A stretch of 64,000 nucleotides of DNA, taken from NCBI GenBank assembly GCA_019119595.1, contig DWWS01000036.1, positions 1 through 64,000 on the forward strand, read 5' to 3'. Within the stretch, counting starts at the first letter, position 1. Every line of letters starts with the position of its first letter. Position numbers and translations under genes: made by a program. Below the pieces are notes generated by a model that was not told where the DNA came from, searched no databases, and saw only the letters and a program-made list of their open reading frames with translations. Positions 52,294-60,780 of the stretch are shown here, piece by piece. This DNA comes from Candidatus Eisenbergiella merdavium. Its GTDB lineage: Bacteria; Bacillota; Clostridia; Lachnospirales; Lachnospiraceae.

Positions 52294-53532
52294 TCAGTTT
52301 CCGGCATACAGGGAAACGATGTTGAGAAGGATCTGCACGATCTTTTCCATGGATTCGATGCAGATATATTCGTACTTCCCGTGGAAATTCAGCCCGCCCG
52401 TGCAGAGGTTGGGGCAGGGAAGTCCCATGAAGGAAAGCCTTGCGCCGTCCGTGCCTCCGCGGATGGGGCTGATCAGGGGCTTCACCCCTGCCATTTCCAT
52501 GGCCTTTGCCGCATTTTCAATGAGGTGGGCGTTTTCCGGCAGGATCTTTTCCTTCATGTTGTAATAGCTGTCCTTCATATCCACGACGAAGGTATCCGCG
52601 CCGTACTTTTCATTCAGGAAGGCCGCCGCCTTCTGGAAGAACGCTTTCTTTTCTTCAAATTTGCCGAGGTCATGGTCGCGGATGATGTAGTCCACATCCA
52701 CCTGCTCCACATTTCCCTGAATGGTGCCGGGATGGTAAAAGCCCTCATAGCCCTCTGTGGCCTCCGGCGCCTCATGCGCGGGAAGCAGGGCCTGAAATTC
52801 CTGCGCCAGCAGGATGGCGTTCTTCATCCGCCCCTTCGCGCTTCCGGGATGGACGCTTCGGCCGTTCACATGGAGCACCACATCCGCGGCGTTGAAATTT
52901 TCGTATTCCAGTTCGCCCAGCTCGCCGCCGTCTACGGTATAGGCATAATCCGCGCCGAAGCCCTCCACGTCGAAGTGATCCACGCCCGCTCCCACCTCCT
53001 CGTCGGGCGTGAAGCCGATGCGAATGGTTCCGTGTTCGATCTCCGGATGGGCAAGCAGGTACTGGGCCATGGTCATGATCTCCGCCACGCCGGCCTTATC
53101 ATCCGCGCCGAGAAGCGTGGTGCCGTCCGTGACGATCAGGCTCTGTCCCACATATCCGGCAAGCTCCGGATTATCCTCCTCCTTCATCACCACCGAAAGC
53201 GCCTCGTTCAGCACGATGTCCCCTCCCGGATAGTTCTCTATGATGCGGGGCTTCACATCCCTGCCGCTGACGCTCATCGCGGTATCCATATGAGCGATGA
53301 AGCCCAGCGCCGGAGCGGTCTTTCCCTCTTTCAGGGTGGACGGGATCGTGGCGTACACATAACCGTACTGCTCGTCAAACCTTACGCCGGAGGCTCCCAT
53401 TTCCTGAAGCTCCTTTGCCAGAAGCCGTCCCAGATCCTTCTGCTTTTCCGTGCTGGGGAAGGTCTCGCTGGGGGACCAGGACTGGGTGTCTATTTTCACA
53501 TATCTTAAAAATCTGTCTACTACGCCGCTCAT
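52294..53532 (-). CDS. pepT: Peptidase T (tripeptide aminopeptidase), 412 aa
   Basis: Zinc M20 peptidase that removes the N-terminal residue of tripeptides in the cytosol. Metal and catalytic residues: His/Asp in [15 protein letters not shown], Asp in [15 protein letters not shown], the Glu pair in [11 protein letters not shown], Asp in [12 protein letters not shown], and a C-terminal His in [12 protein letters not shown]. Length is standard. ATG with GGAGAGACGACAGC upstream. Located between proA and miaB in a tight same-strand run. Confidence 0.95.
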   Translation of the reverse strand: MSGVVDRFLRYVKIDTQSWSPSETFPSTEKQKDLGRLLAKELQEMGASGVRFDEQYGYVYATIPSTLKEGKTAPALGFIAHMDTAMSVSGRDVKPRIIENYPGGDIVLNEALSVVMKEEDNPELAGYVGQSLIVTDGTTLLGADDKAGVAEIMTMAQYLLAHPEIEHGTIRIGFTPDEEVGAGVDHFDVEGFGADYAYTVDGGELGELEYENFNAADVVLHVNGRSVHPGSAKGRMKNAILLAQEFQALLPAHEAPEATEGYEGFYHPGTIQGNVEQVDVDYIIRDHDLGKFEEKKAFFQKAAAFLNEKYGADTFVVDMKDSYYNMKEKILPENAHLIENAAKAMEMAGVKPLISPIRGGTDGARLSFMGLPCPNLCTGGLNFHGKYEYICIESMEKIVQILLNIVSLYAGN

Positions 53533-53565
53533 GCTGTCGTCTCTCCTTTTTCAGAATATTTTCGT

Positions 53566-54810
53566 CTATGGCCGGATCTGTCCGTTTCCGCGGATCACAT
53601 ACTTATAGGAGGTCAGCTCCTTTAATCCCATTGGCCCGCGGGCATGGAGCTTCTGGGTGCTGATGCCGATCTCCGCTCCAAACCCGAATTCAAAGCCATC
53701 GGTGAAGCGGGTTGAGGCGTTCACATAAACGCAGGCGGAGTCCACCTCGTTCAAAAACCGCTCCGCGCGTTCCGTATCCTCCGTGATGATGGCGTCGGAA
53801 TGGCCGGTGCTGCAGCGGTTGATGTGACGGATGGCCTCGTCCAGGGTATCAACCGTCTTGATGGACAGGATATAATCCAGGTACTCGGTCTCGAAATCCG
53901 CTTCCGCTGCCGCATTCATATCGGGAACCGTCTCCCTCGCCCGCTCGTCTCCGCGAAGCTCCACGTTTTTCTCCTGAAGGGCCTGCGCCAGCGCGGGCAG
54001 GAAACGCTCCCGCACCGCCTCGTGGATCACCAGGGATTCGCAGGCGTTGCAGACGCCGATCCGCTGGGTTTTGGCGTTTATCAGAATGGGAACAGCCTTT
54101 GCCAGATCCGCATACTTATCCACGTAAATATGGCAGTTTCCGGTTCCCGTTTCGATCACCGGCACCGTGCTGTGCTCCACCACCGCGCGGATCAGCCCGG
54201 CTCCTCCGCGGGGAATCAGCACATCCACATATTCGTTCATGCGCATGAGCTGCTCCGTCACCGCCCGGTCTGTATCGGTGACGAGCTGAACCGCGTCCGG
54301 ATCGATCCCACAGTCCTCCAGGGAAGTCCGGATGCTCTCCGCGATCGCCTGATTGGAGGCAAGGGCGTCGCTCCCGCCCTTGAGAATGCAGGCGTTTCCG
54401 GCCTTGAAGCACAGGGCAAAAGCATCCGCCGTCACATTGGGCCTGGATTCGTAGATGATGCCCGCAACGCCGATGGGAACCCGGCGCTTCTCGATCTTCA
54501 GGCCGTTGGGACGGATGAAGCTCTCCAGAACCTCTCCCACCGGATCGGGCAGAGCGCTCACCTGCCTGAGGCCCTCCGCCATGGCCCGTACACGCTCCGG
54601 CGTCAGCCGCAGCCGGTCCACCAGGCCGGGATGCATGCCCTTTGCCTCCCCGTCGGCCACATCCTTTTCGTTTGCGGAAAGGATCCTGTCCAAGTCACGC
54701 TCCAGCCCCTCCGCCGCCGCGCACAGCGCCCGGTTCTTCCTCTCCTCCGACATACAGGCCAGATCATATTTCACCGCCGCGGCGGCCTTTCCCATTTCTC
54801 TTAATTCCAT
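53566..54810 (-). CDS. proA: Gamma-glutamyl phosphate reductase, 414 aa
   Basis: Second step of proline synthesis: reduces glutamyl-5-phosphate to the semialdehyde using NADPH. Aldehyde-dehydrogenase fold with the catalytic Cys in [14 protein letters not shown] (about 255), [20 protein letters not shown], and [20 protein letters not shown]. The start ATG 54810 follows GGGAGG by 7-8 bp; the frame is open upstream into the previous gene but is not coding. Its partner proB lies 1.2 kb upstream, separated by DUF896 and a formyl-THF cyclo-ligase gene. Confidence 0.95.
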   Translation of the reverse strand: MELREMGKAAAAVKYDLACMSEERKNRALCAAAEGLERDLDRILSANEKDVADGEAKGMHPGLVDRLRLTPERVRAMAEGLRQVSALPDPVGEVLESFIRPNGLKIEKRRVPIGVAGIIYESRPNVTADAFALCFKAGNACILKGGSDALASNQAIAESIRTSLEDCGIDPDAVQLVTDTDRAVTEQLMRMNEYVDVLIPRGGAGLIRAVVEHSTVPVIETGTGNCHIYVDKYADLAKAVPILINAKTQRIGVCNACESLVIHEAVRERFLPALAQALQEKNVELRGDERARETVPDMNAAAEADFETEYLDYILSIKTVDTLDEAIRHINRCSTGHSDAIITEDTERAERFLNEVDSACVYVNASTRFTDGFEFGFGAEIGISTQKLHARGPMGLKELTSYKYVIRGNGQIRP

Positions 54811-54853
54811 CGTCAACGCCTCCCTTTCCCTGTGCTTGTTTCCGAGTGATCCT

Positions 54854-55582
54854 TTATCCTTCGGCGGAATCGTTCCCTTTCCGGTTCCATGTTCCATCAA
54901 ACGAAGCTGCCGAAACCGCGCCCGCCTCTTCCTGCTGCCGAATCGTTTCACACTCCGTTATGATAAGATCCGGCCGGATGTCCGTGGATTCCTGCATAAC
55001 GGCCTCCAGAAGCTGACAGGAAAAGCAAAGCGCCGCTTTGAAGCAGGCCGCCCTTCCCGCCGCGTGCTCCGTCCCTGCCGCGGTTGCCGTTTCAGCGGCT
55101 AAAGCGTTTGCCGTTTCCACTGTCTGAAGAAAGCGGTCATAATAGCCTCCCCCATAGCCCAGCCTGCCGCATTGCCGGTCAAAGGCGGCTCCGGGCATGA
55201 TGATGAGATCGCCTTTGGCCGGATTACGGAATTTTCTTTCCTCCTCCAAAGGAGGCTCCAAAATCCCGCGAAAGCCTGGAGTCAGCTCCCTAATCTGCCA
55301 AATCCGGTAAAAGGACATTCTCCCTGCGCCCTCCACCCTGGGACAGAAAACCTGCTTTCCCTCTTCAAGGGCTGTTCTCATCAGCTCCCGGGTGGGAACC
55401 TCGTCTCCAAAGGAAGCATATATGAGAACCCGGCGGGCATTCCGGTACTGCGCAAGGCTGCAAAGAGTCTGAAGGATCCGTTCCCCGGCCCGCCTTCGTT
55501 CCTCCTCCGTGAGAGCGTGTCTGCGCCTCAGCGCCTCCCGCCGGAGAGCCTCCTTATTTTGTCCGGCTTTTTCACTGCGCAT
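54854..55582 (-). CDS. 5-formyltetrahydrofolate cyclo-ligase, 242 aa
   Basis: ATP-dependent return of 5-formyl-THF to the active folate pool as 5,10-methenyl-THF. Family motifs: basic N-terminal helix [36 protein letters not shown] (the phosphate/folate loop with [11 protein letters not shown]), and the substrate Glu region of [10 protein letters not shown]. It is longer than usual (about 190 aa) because of an Ala/Thr-rich insert ([20 protein letters not shown], about 170-195) and a C-terminal tail. Overlaps DUF896 by 11 bp. Confidence 0.92.
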   Translation of the reverse strand: MRSEKAGQNKEALRREALRRRHALTEEERRRAGERILQTLCSLAQYRNARRVLIYASFGDEVPTRELMRTALEEGKQVFCPRVEGAGRMSFYRIWQIRELTPGFRGILEPPLEEERKFRNPAKGDLIIMPGAAFDRQCGRLGYGGGYYDRFLQTVETANALAAETATAAGTEHAAGRAACFKAALCFSCQLLEAVMQESTDIRPDLIITECETIRQQEEAGAVSAASFDGTWNRKGNDSAEG

Positions 55583-55817
55583 GGCCGGAGCCCTTCTGCG
55601 CGTGCTCCTGTCCCAGATTGGTGATAGAGCCGTCCTCGTTCTGGATGTTGATATTGTTTAACTGCGCCCGCAGGTTTGCGCGGACGCTGTTGATATAATC
55701 CTGTCTCAGGGCTGCCTGCTCCTCCTTTTCGGCAGCGCTCAGCCCTTCCTTCTGAGACTTATGATACAGCTCATTGATCCGACGGATCTTTTCCTCCATC
55801 GTTTCCTGCTTCTGCAT
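55572..55817 (-). CDS. DUF896 family protein (YnzC-like), 81 aa
   Basis: Small helical cytoplasmic protein. The core MEEKIRRINELYHKSQKEGL, LSAAEKEEQAALRQDYI and VRANLRAQLNNI is the DUF896 signature; Bacillus YnzC belongs here and its gene sits beside the SOS gene yneA, but no activity is known. ATG 55817 follows AGAGG by 6 bp. Overlaps the formyl-THF cyclo-ligase gene by 11 bp. The hairpin repeats lie immediately upstream. Confidence 0.9.
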   Translation of the reverse strand: MQKQETMEEKIRRINELYHKSQKEGLSAAEKEEQAALRQDYINSVRANLRAQLNNINIQNEDGSITNLGQEHAQKGSGHAQ

Positions 55818-55835
55818 ATTCTACCTCTTTTTTCC

Positions 55836-55913
55836 GCCGCCGCAGGCGGCATTTTCTTCCGTGAGAAGAATCATGCAATGATTCTTCCAGGAAAGCGCAA
55901 CGCGCTTTCCGCC
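55836..55913. repeat. Triple-hairpin element, copy 1 (78 bp)
   Basis: Three palindromes in a row: GCCGCC-GCA-GGCGGC (55836-55850), GAAGAATCAT-GCA-ATGATTCTTC, and GGAAAGCGC-AAC-GCGCTTTCC, each with a 3-nt loop. The same order and length recur in copy 2. Confidence 0.92.
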
Positions 55914-55923
55914 TCCTTAATTT

Positions 55924-56001
55924 GCCGCCGCAGGCGGCATTTATCTCTGTGAGAAGAATCATGCAATGATTCTTCCAGGAAAGCGCGATGCGCTTTCCGC
56001 C
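55924..56001. repeat. Triple-hairpin element, copy 2 (78 bp)
   Basis: Direct repeat of copy 1 after a 10-bp spacer, ending at the proB stop codon. Differences fall in the linker (TTTTCTTCC against TTATCTCTG) and the last loop (AAC against GAT); the stems are unchanged, which points to selection on structure or recent duplication. Confidence 0.92.
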
Positions 56002-56859
56002 TTACTGATTCAGCTTCGATACGAAGCCGGGAAGATCGAAGTCCTCGTCCCTGTGGGCCACGAACAGCGTCCCCAGGTTCTGGCCGTCCATCAGCCGGTG
56101 GATGATACGCACATCCCTGCTGTTTGCGATGAGCATATCGGCTCCCGCCCTGGTGGCGATCCTGGCCGCCGTCAGCTTGGTGTTCATGCCTCCGGTTCCC
56201 ACGCTGCTTCCCGTGCTTTCCTTTCCCATGTTCATGTGGGAATCGTTCAGCTCCTCCACCAGATCCACAAAGCGGGCGTCCGGATTCTTTCTCGGATCGT
56301 CGGTATACAGCCCGTCGATATCCGAAAGCAGGATGAGAAGATCCGCTCCGATCAGAGCCGCGACGATGGCCGACAGGGTGTCGTTATCCAGCTCCAGCTC
56401 ATAGGTGGCCACCGTATCGTTTTCGTTGACCACGGGGATGACTCCCATTTTCAGAAGCTGGGTAAAAGTATTGTGGGCGTTGTAGCGGTTCAGATTGTCC
56501 ACCACCGTATTCTTGGTCAGAAGGATCTGAGCCGTCATCTGATTATACTCGGAAAAAATCCGTTCGTAGGTCATCATCAGACGCGCCTGCCCGATGGCGG
56601 CACAGGCCTGCTTCATGGCGATGCGGTTCTGGCTGAAATCCTCCTCGGTCAGATGCATCGCCCTTCTTCCCTGGGCGATGGCGCCGGAGGTGACAAGCAC
56701 CACATCCTTTCCCTGATTTCTCAGATTGCACAGCTCTCTGACCAGAACCTCCAGCTTGATATAATCCAGTTCTCCGGTCTGGGGGTGCTGCAGGGAGGAC
56801 GAACCGATCTTGACGACGATCCTCTTCTTATCTTTCAGTCTATTCCGATACTGTTCCAT
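56002..56859 (-). CDS. proB: Glutamate 5-kinase without PUA domain, 285 aa
   Basis: First step of proline synthesis: phosphorylates glutamate. Amino acid kinase fold with RIVVKIGSSSLQHPQTGELD, VLVTSGAIAQGRRAM, PVVNENDTVATYEL and SDIDGLYTDDPRKNPDARFV; GSSVGTGGMNTKLTAARIA marks the C-terminal part. The PUA domain of E. coli ProB (367 aa) is missing, a form known in other bacteria. The start ATG 56859 follows GGAG by 5 bp; the frame is open upstream but only over the preceding gene. It overlaps the COG2509 gene by 20 bp, and its stop touches the hairpin element. Confidence 0.94.
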   Translation of the reverse strand: MEQYRNRLKDKKRIVVKIGSSSLQHPQTGELDYIKLEVLVRELCNLRNQGKDVVLVTSGAIAQGRRAMHLTEEDFSQNRIAMKQACAAIGQARLMMTYERIFSEYNQMTAQILLTKNTVVDNLNRYNAHNTFTQLLKMGVIPVVNENDTVATYELELDNDTLSAIVAALIGADLLILLSDIDGLYTDDPRKNPDARFVDLVEELNDSHMNMGKESTGSSVGTGGMNTKLTAARIATRAGADMLIANSRDVRIIHRLMDGQNLGTLFVAHRDEDFDLPGFVSKLNQ

Positions 56860-58561
56860 CGTTTCTCCATTCCTTTTCAGGTATCTGATATCTGGCGGCG
56901 ATCGCCTCCGCCACCCGCAGGCCGTCCATGGCCGCCGAGGTGATCCCTCCCGCATAGCCCGCACCCTCTCCGCAGGGGTAAAGGCCGCGCACCGCAGACT
57001 GCAGTGTTTCATCCCGCGGAATGCGCACCGGGGACGAGGTTCTGCTTTCCACGCCGGAAAGGCAGACCGCGTCGTCCGAAAAGCCCGGTATGATCCGGCC
57101 GAAGGCCTCCATTCCTTCCAGAAAGGCCCTTCTGACGGCGGGCGGAAGGATGGGGCGCAGATCGGCCTCCTTCCACTCTCCCTTGATGGCAGGGGCAAAA
57201 TCCGGCGGAACAAGGGCTTGCCTGTTTGCGGAGGCCGCGTCCGTGCCCTGCTTTGTCAGGGCGTTCCTTCCTGCGTGCTCCGTCTCTTTTTTTTCGTCCG
57301 AAGCGCCTTCCTGCCTGGCATAGTCCCCATACCGCTGCACGGGCACAGCTCCGTCCGCCGCGCGGAAGGCCCGCTGCTCCAGCGCGCGCTGGAAATGGAT
57401 GCCGGAAAGCGGCCCCTTTGCGCCATAATCCTCCGGCGTAACGGAAACGACGACGGCGCTGTTGGCATTCTTCCCGCTTCTTCCGCTGTAGCTCATGCCG
57501 TTCACCGCAAGCCGCCCCGGCTCGCTCGAGGCGTTCACCACATAGCCGCCCGGACACATGCAGAAGGAGTAAACGCCCCTTCCCTCCGAGGTCTTTGCGG
57601 TAAGCTTATAGGAGGCCGGCGGCAGATGCTCCGGATTTTTCTGTCCGTACTGAGAAAGGTTGATCAGCTCCTGGGGGTGCTCCACCCGCAGGCCCACGGC
57701 GAAGGCCTTCGCCTCCATGGGAATCCCCTTTTCCTGCAGCATCTCAAAGGTGTCCCTCGCGCTGTGGCCGATGGCAAGCACGACCGAATCGCTTTCCAGC
57801 CGTTCCCCGTTTTCACAGACCACGCCCCGCACCCTGCCGTTTTCCGTCACGAGCTCCGTCACCCTTGTGCAGAAGCGCACCTCGCCGCCCCAGGAAAGGA
57901 TCTGCTCCCGCATGCGCTTCACCACACGGGAGAGCACGTCCGTTCCCAGATGGGGCCTGCTCTCATAAAGGATCTGCTCAGGCGCTCCGTTTTCCACAAA
58001 AATCCTTAAGACCTCTCCGTTCCTTCCGTCCCGGTCCTTCACCAGGGTGTTCAGCTTTCCGTCGGAAAAGGTTCCCGCTCCTCCCTCTCCGAACTGGACG
58101 TTGGAATCCGCAGAGAGGCTTCCTCTCCTCCAGAAGTCCTCCACGCGACTGGTGCGGCTCTCCACATCCTCTCCCCGCTCCAGAAGCAACGGACGGTACC
58201 CTGCCTTTGCCAGCATGTATCCGCAGAACAGGCCCGCCGGGCCTGTTCCAATGATCAGGGGCCTGCGGTTCAGCCGTTCCTCTCCCGGCTCCGGAAAATG
58301 ATAGCGCACCTCCGGCGCCGCTCCCACGTCGGGATTTCTCCTGCAGGCTGCCAGGAGCTTCTCCTCCCGTTTTCCCTTTACCTGAACCTCCACTGTATAG
58401 ATCAGCCGGATCTCCGGCTTCTTTCTCGCGTCGATGGACTGCCTTACCACCCGCAGGGAGGCGATCTCCTCCGGCCGGATGTGCAGGACCCCTGCCGCCT
58501 TTTGCGCAAGCTCTCTGCCGGAATGGCCCGGCGGCAGCTTTAATTGTCTGATCTGTATCAT
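56840..58561 (-). CDS. COG2509-type FAD-dependent dehydrogenase, 573 aa
   Basis: Uncharacterised flavoprotein. An N-terminal domain of about 95 residues (IQIRQLKLPPGHSGRELAQK) precedes the FAD-binding fold PLIIGTGPAGLFCGYMLAKA, with FGEGGAGTFSDGKLNT and VVLAIGHSARDTFEML typical of the family. An insert near 430-475 (SDEKKETEHAGRNALTKQG...) interrupts a well conserved part and looks disordered. The C-terminus has GEGAGYAGGITSAAMDGLRV, the second FAD contact. ATG with GGGAGG about 8 bp upstream, and its own promoter. It overlaps proB by 20 bp. Substrate unknown. Confidence 0.88.
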   Translation of the reverse strand: MIQIRQLKLPPGHSGRELAQKAAGVLHIRPEEIASLRVVRQSIDARKKPEIRLIYTVEVQVKGKREEKLLAACRRNPDVGAAPEVRYHFPEPGEERLNRRPLIIGTGPAGLFCGYMLAKAGYRPLLLERGEDVESRTSRVEDFWRRGSLSADSNVQFGEGGAGTFSDGKLNTLVKDRDGRNGEVLRIFVENGAPEQILYESRPHLGTDVLSRVVKRMREQILSWGGEVRFCTRVTELVTENGRVRGVVCENGERLESDSVVLAIGHSARDTFEMLQEKGIPMEAKAFAVGLRVEHPQELINLSQYGQKNPEHLPPASYKLTAKTSEGRGVYSFCMCPGGYVVNASSEPGRLAVNGMSYSGRSGKNANSAVVVSVTPEDYGAKGPLSGIHFQRALEQRAFRAADGAVPVQRYGDYARQEGASDEKKETEHAGRNALTKQGTDAASANRQALVPPDFAPAIKGEWKEADLRPILPPAVRRAFLEGMEAFGRIIPGFSDDAVCLSGVESRTSSPVRIPRDETLQSAVRGLYPCGEGAGYAGGITSAAMDGLRVAEAIAARYQIPEKEWRNDGTVSE

Positions 58562-58602
58562 TTGAATCCTCCCGGCAAAGCCGTAAGCGGCTTAATGAAT
58601 AG

Positions 58603-58631
58603 AGTATAGCGCAATCCCTTCCCCGGGACAA
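58603..58631 (-). promoter_or_regulatory. Promoter of the COG2509-proB run
   Basis: Minus strand: TTGTCC (plus 58626-58631), 17-bp spacer, TATACT (plus 58603-58608). The leader contains a small hairpin AAGCCG-CTTA-CGGCTT (58579-58594) just before the ribosome binding site. Confidence 0.65.
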
Positions 58632-58742
58632 GCACTTTCTGAACGGCCAGGCACATGTTGCAATACAAACGCGCCGTTCGCAAAGCCTCTCTTTCCGCCG
58701 TTTCTCAGCTCCCGACCCGAAAGGCCCGCCGGTCTTTCGGCT

Positions 58743-60011
58743 TCACCCCTTTCCGGCAAGGAAGCCGGAGGTCCATGCCCACTGCAGGTTATAGCCCCCG
58801 CATCGGCCGTCCACGTCCAGAAGCTCCCCGGCAAAGTACAGGCCGGGATGCCTTACGGATTCCAGCCTGTCCGTCACCTCCTCAAGCGGCACACCGCCCG
58901 CGCAGACCTGCGCGCTGCCAAACGGGTTGGCCGATCTCACCCGGACGGAAAATGCCCGGAGGTCGCCGAACACCCGGCGGACCGCTTCCCGGCTTCCTTC
59001 GTCCACCGCATCCTGGAGCTTCAGCCCGTTTTTTTTCAGCAACGTCAAAATGATCTTTTTATTCACAAGGCCGCAGAAAAGCACCTCCATGGATCGCCCC
59101 CTGCAGACGGTGATCCGTCGCTCCGCCATTTTTTCATACTCCTCCTGTTTTCCAGGGAAGGAGGGAAGGAAGTCGATTCTTGCCTGCACCCGTTTTCCCT
59201 TCGCCAGCGCCAGGGAGGCGTGCCTGGAAAGCTGAAAGACCGGAATTCCGGAGATCCCGTAATCGGTAAGCTGCAGCTCCCCCTCCTCCGTCCAGGCCGC
59301 CCGGGCCTCCTGCGGAACAGAAAGCCGGACGGATGCCGCGCAGCGCACGCCCGCAAGCCCCTTCCAGAAATCCCCCTCGCAGCGCAGCGCGGTGAGCGCC
59401 GGCTGGGGCCGGATCACACTGTGGCCCAGGCTCTTTGCAAACGCATATCCGTCCATTCCCTCTCCTGCCTTCTGCCCGGCCGGAGAGCCGCATGCCACGA
59501 TCAGCCGGTCAAAGGCAAGCTCCTCCTCCCGCGCATTCTGCACGCTCTGCATGCGCACCAGAAATCCTCCACCCCGCCGGGGCAGGAGCTCCCTGATCTG
59601 ACAGTCCGTAAGGACGCTCACGCCAAGACGTTCCAGCTCGAAGCGCAGCGTATCAAGAACCGTGGAGGCCTGTCCGGAAAGCGGATACACATAGCCGTCT
59701 CTGGAGGTCGTAAGCATCCCCATTTTCTCAAAAAGCCGCAGCGTATCCTCCGGCGAAAAGCGTGCGAACATGCTCCGAAGCCTTCCGGCGGGCGCGCCGT
59801 GATAATATTCCCCGATTTTATCCATGGAAAAAGACAGGTTGGTAAGGTTGCACCTTCCGTTCCCTGTCACCAGAATCTTTTTCCCGATCCGCTCCTTTTT
59901 CTCCAGGATCACAACCTCATCGCCAGGGCCGCCCTTCCCCTGCGCAGCGGAAACAGCTGCCATCAGGCCGGAGGCTCCGCCCCCGATGATCCCCGTTTTT
60001 CTTCTGTTCAT
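58743..60011 (-). CDS. BaiN/HI0933-like NAD(P)/FAD-dependent oxidoreductase, 422 aa
   Basis: Flavoprotein of the HI0933/YhiN family. FAD-binding GIIGGGASGLMAAVSAAQ at the N-terminus, KILVTGNGRCNLTN with the family's conserved GNGRCN, and the C-terminal YFAGELLDVDGRCGGYNLQW, AWTSGFLAG. One member, BaiN, has been linked to bile-acid dehydroxylation in a gut Clostridium, but most are of unknown function and this context (no bai genes) gives no support for that role. It lies 56 bp after the BofC-like gene. Confidence 0.9.
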   Translation of the reverse strand: MNRRKTGIIGGGASGLMAAVSAAQGKGGPGDEVVILEKKERIGKKILVTGNGRCNLTNLSFSMDKIGEYYHGAPAGRLRSMFARFSPEDTLRLFEKMGMLTTSRDGYVYPLSGQASTVLDTLRFELERLGVSVLTDCQIRELLPRRGGGFLVRMQSVQNAREEELAFDRLIVACGSPAGQKAGEGMDGYAFAKSLGHSVIRPQPALTALRCEGDFWKGLAGVRCAASVRLSVPQEARAAWTEEGELQLTDYGISGIPVFQLSRHASLALAKGKRVQARIDFLPSFPGKQEEYEKMAERRITVCRGRSMEVLFCGLVNKKIILTLLKKNGLKLQDAVDEGSREAVRRVFGDLRAFSVRVRSANPFGSAQVCAGGVPLEEVTDRLESVRHPGLYFAGELLDVDGRCGGYNLQWAWTSGFLAGKG

Positions 60012-60067
60012 CTCTTCCCCTTTTCTGCTCTTTCATATAAGAAGCTCTCGTCGTCTGACGAACACGG

Positions 60068-60700
60068 TCAACTGGAATAGGACTCCAGGAAATCGTAAAG
60101 CTCTTCCTCGCTTCCCACATATTTAAAATTCAGAAGCTCCCGCACCAGCTCGTCGGAAAGGCTCTGAACCGGAATCCCCGTGGACATGAAGCGGGTCCTT
60201 TTATCGGCCTCATAGACCACCACATAATTGTTTTCCACCGCCAGATAGAATTCCTCCGGCCTGGTGCTGCTCTCGTAATTTTTCCGGATCACCACCTCCT
60301 GCGCCGAAAACCGCTCCACATACATGGACAAAAAGCCCCTGCTCTGGTCCTCCAGCGACGGAGACGCTTCATAGATCTCGCAGGCATCAACGAACTGCTC
60401 CCGGTTCATTCCGATGTACTGCTCCGGCAGCGGCTCCTCCTGACGCGTCCGGCTGGAATCGGCAAGGTCAAACCGCTCCACCACATACCGGGTATCCGCC
60501 GTGATCACCTGCTCCTGGCTGCCCGCCGCCTGAACCGGGACATCGTTTTCCGCCTCCTGCCCCGCGCCTGCCTCCTCCTGCCTGACGTACTGCCGGTTGG
60601 GATAGAAAAATTCCTGCACCCCAAGCCCCGCAAAAAGTCCAAGGGCAAGCATGCACGCCGGATAAATGAAATAAATGCTGATTTTCTTCCAAAGACGCAT
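60068..60700 (-). CDS. Membrane-anchored protein with BofC-like C-terminus, 210 aa
   Basis: One N-terminal transmembrane helix (about 7-29; ISIYFIYPACMLALGLFAGL), a Glu/Gln-rich linker, then an external domain whose end (YLAVENNYVVVYEADKRTRF, PVQSLSDELVRELLNFKYVG, SEEELYDFLESYSS) resembles the C-terminal domain of the forespore regulator BofC. BofC controls SpoIVB-dependent activation of pro-SigK in Bacillus. If correct, this links the neighbouring flippase gene with sporulation. The match is by eye only. The start ATG 60700 follows AGGAGG by 7 bp. Confidence 0.6.
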   Translation of the reverse strand: MRLWKKISIYFIYPACMLALGLFAGLGVQEFFYPNRQYVRQEEAGAGQEAENDVPVQAAGSQEQVITADTRYVVERFDLADSSRTRQEEPLPEQYIGMNREQFVDACEIYEASPSLEDQSRGFLSMYVERFSAQEVVIRKNYESSTRPEEFYLAVENNYVVVYEADKRTRFMSTGIPVQSLSDELVRELLNFKYVGSEEELYDFLESYSS

Positions 60701-60780
60701 CAGAAACCTCCTGTTTCTTCGTTCCTTTTTCAAAAGTATCAGCATTATTCCAACGGTTTATTCAAAAAAGCCTTCAGCCC

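Noticed and set aside
55836..56001. Possible CRISPR array
   Set aside because: Only two copies, each of 78 bp with internal hairpins, a 10-bp spacer and no cas genes.
58743..60011. Bile-acid dehydroxylation function for the BaiN-like protein
   Set aside because: The family is broad and no other bai gene is present in the window.
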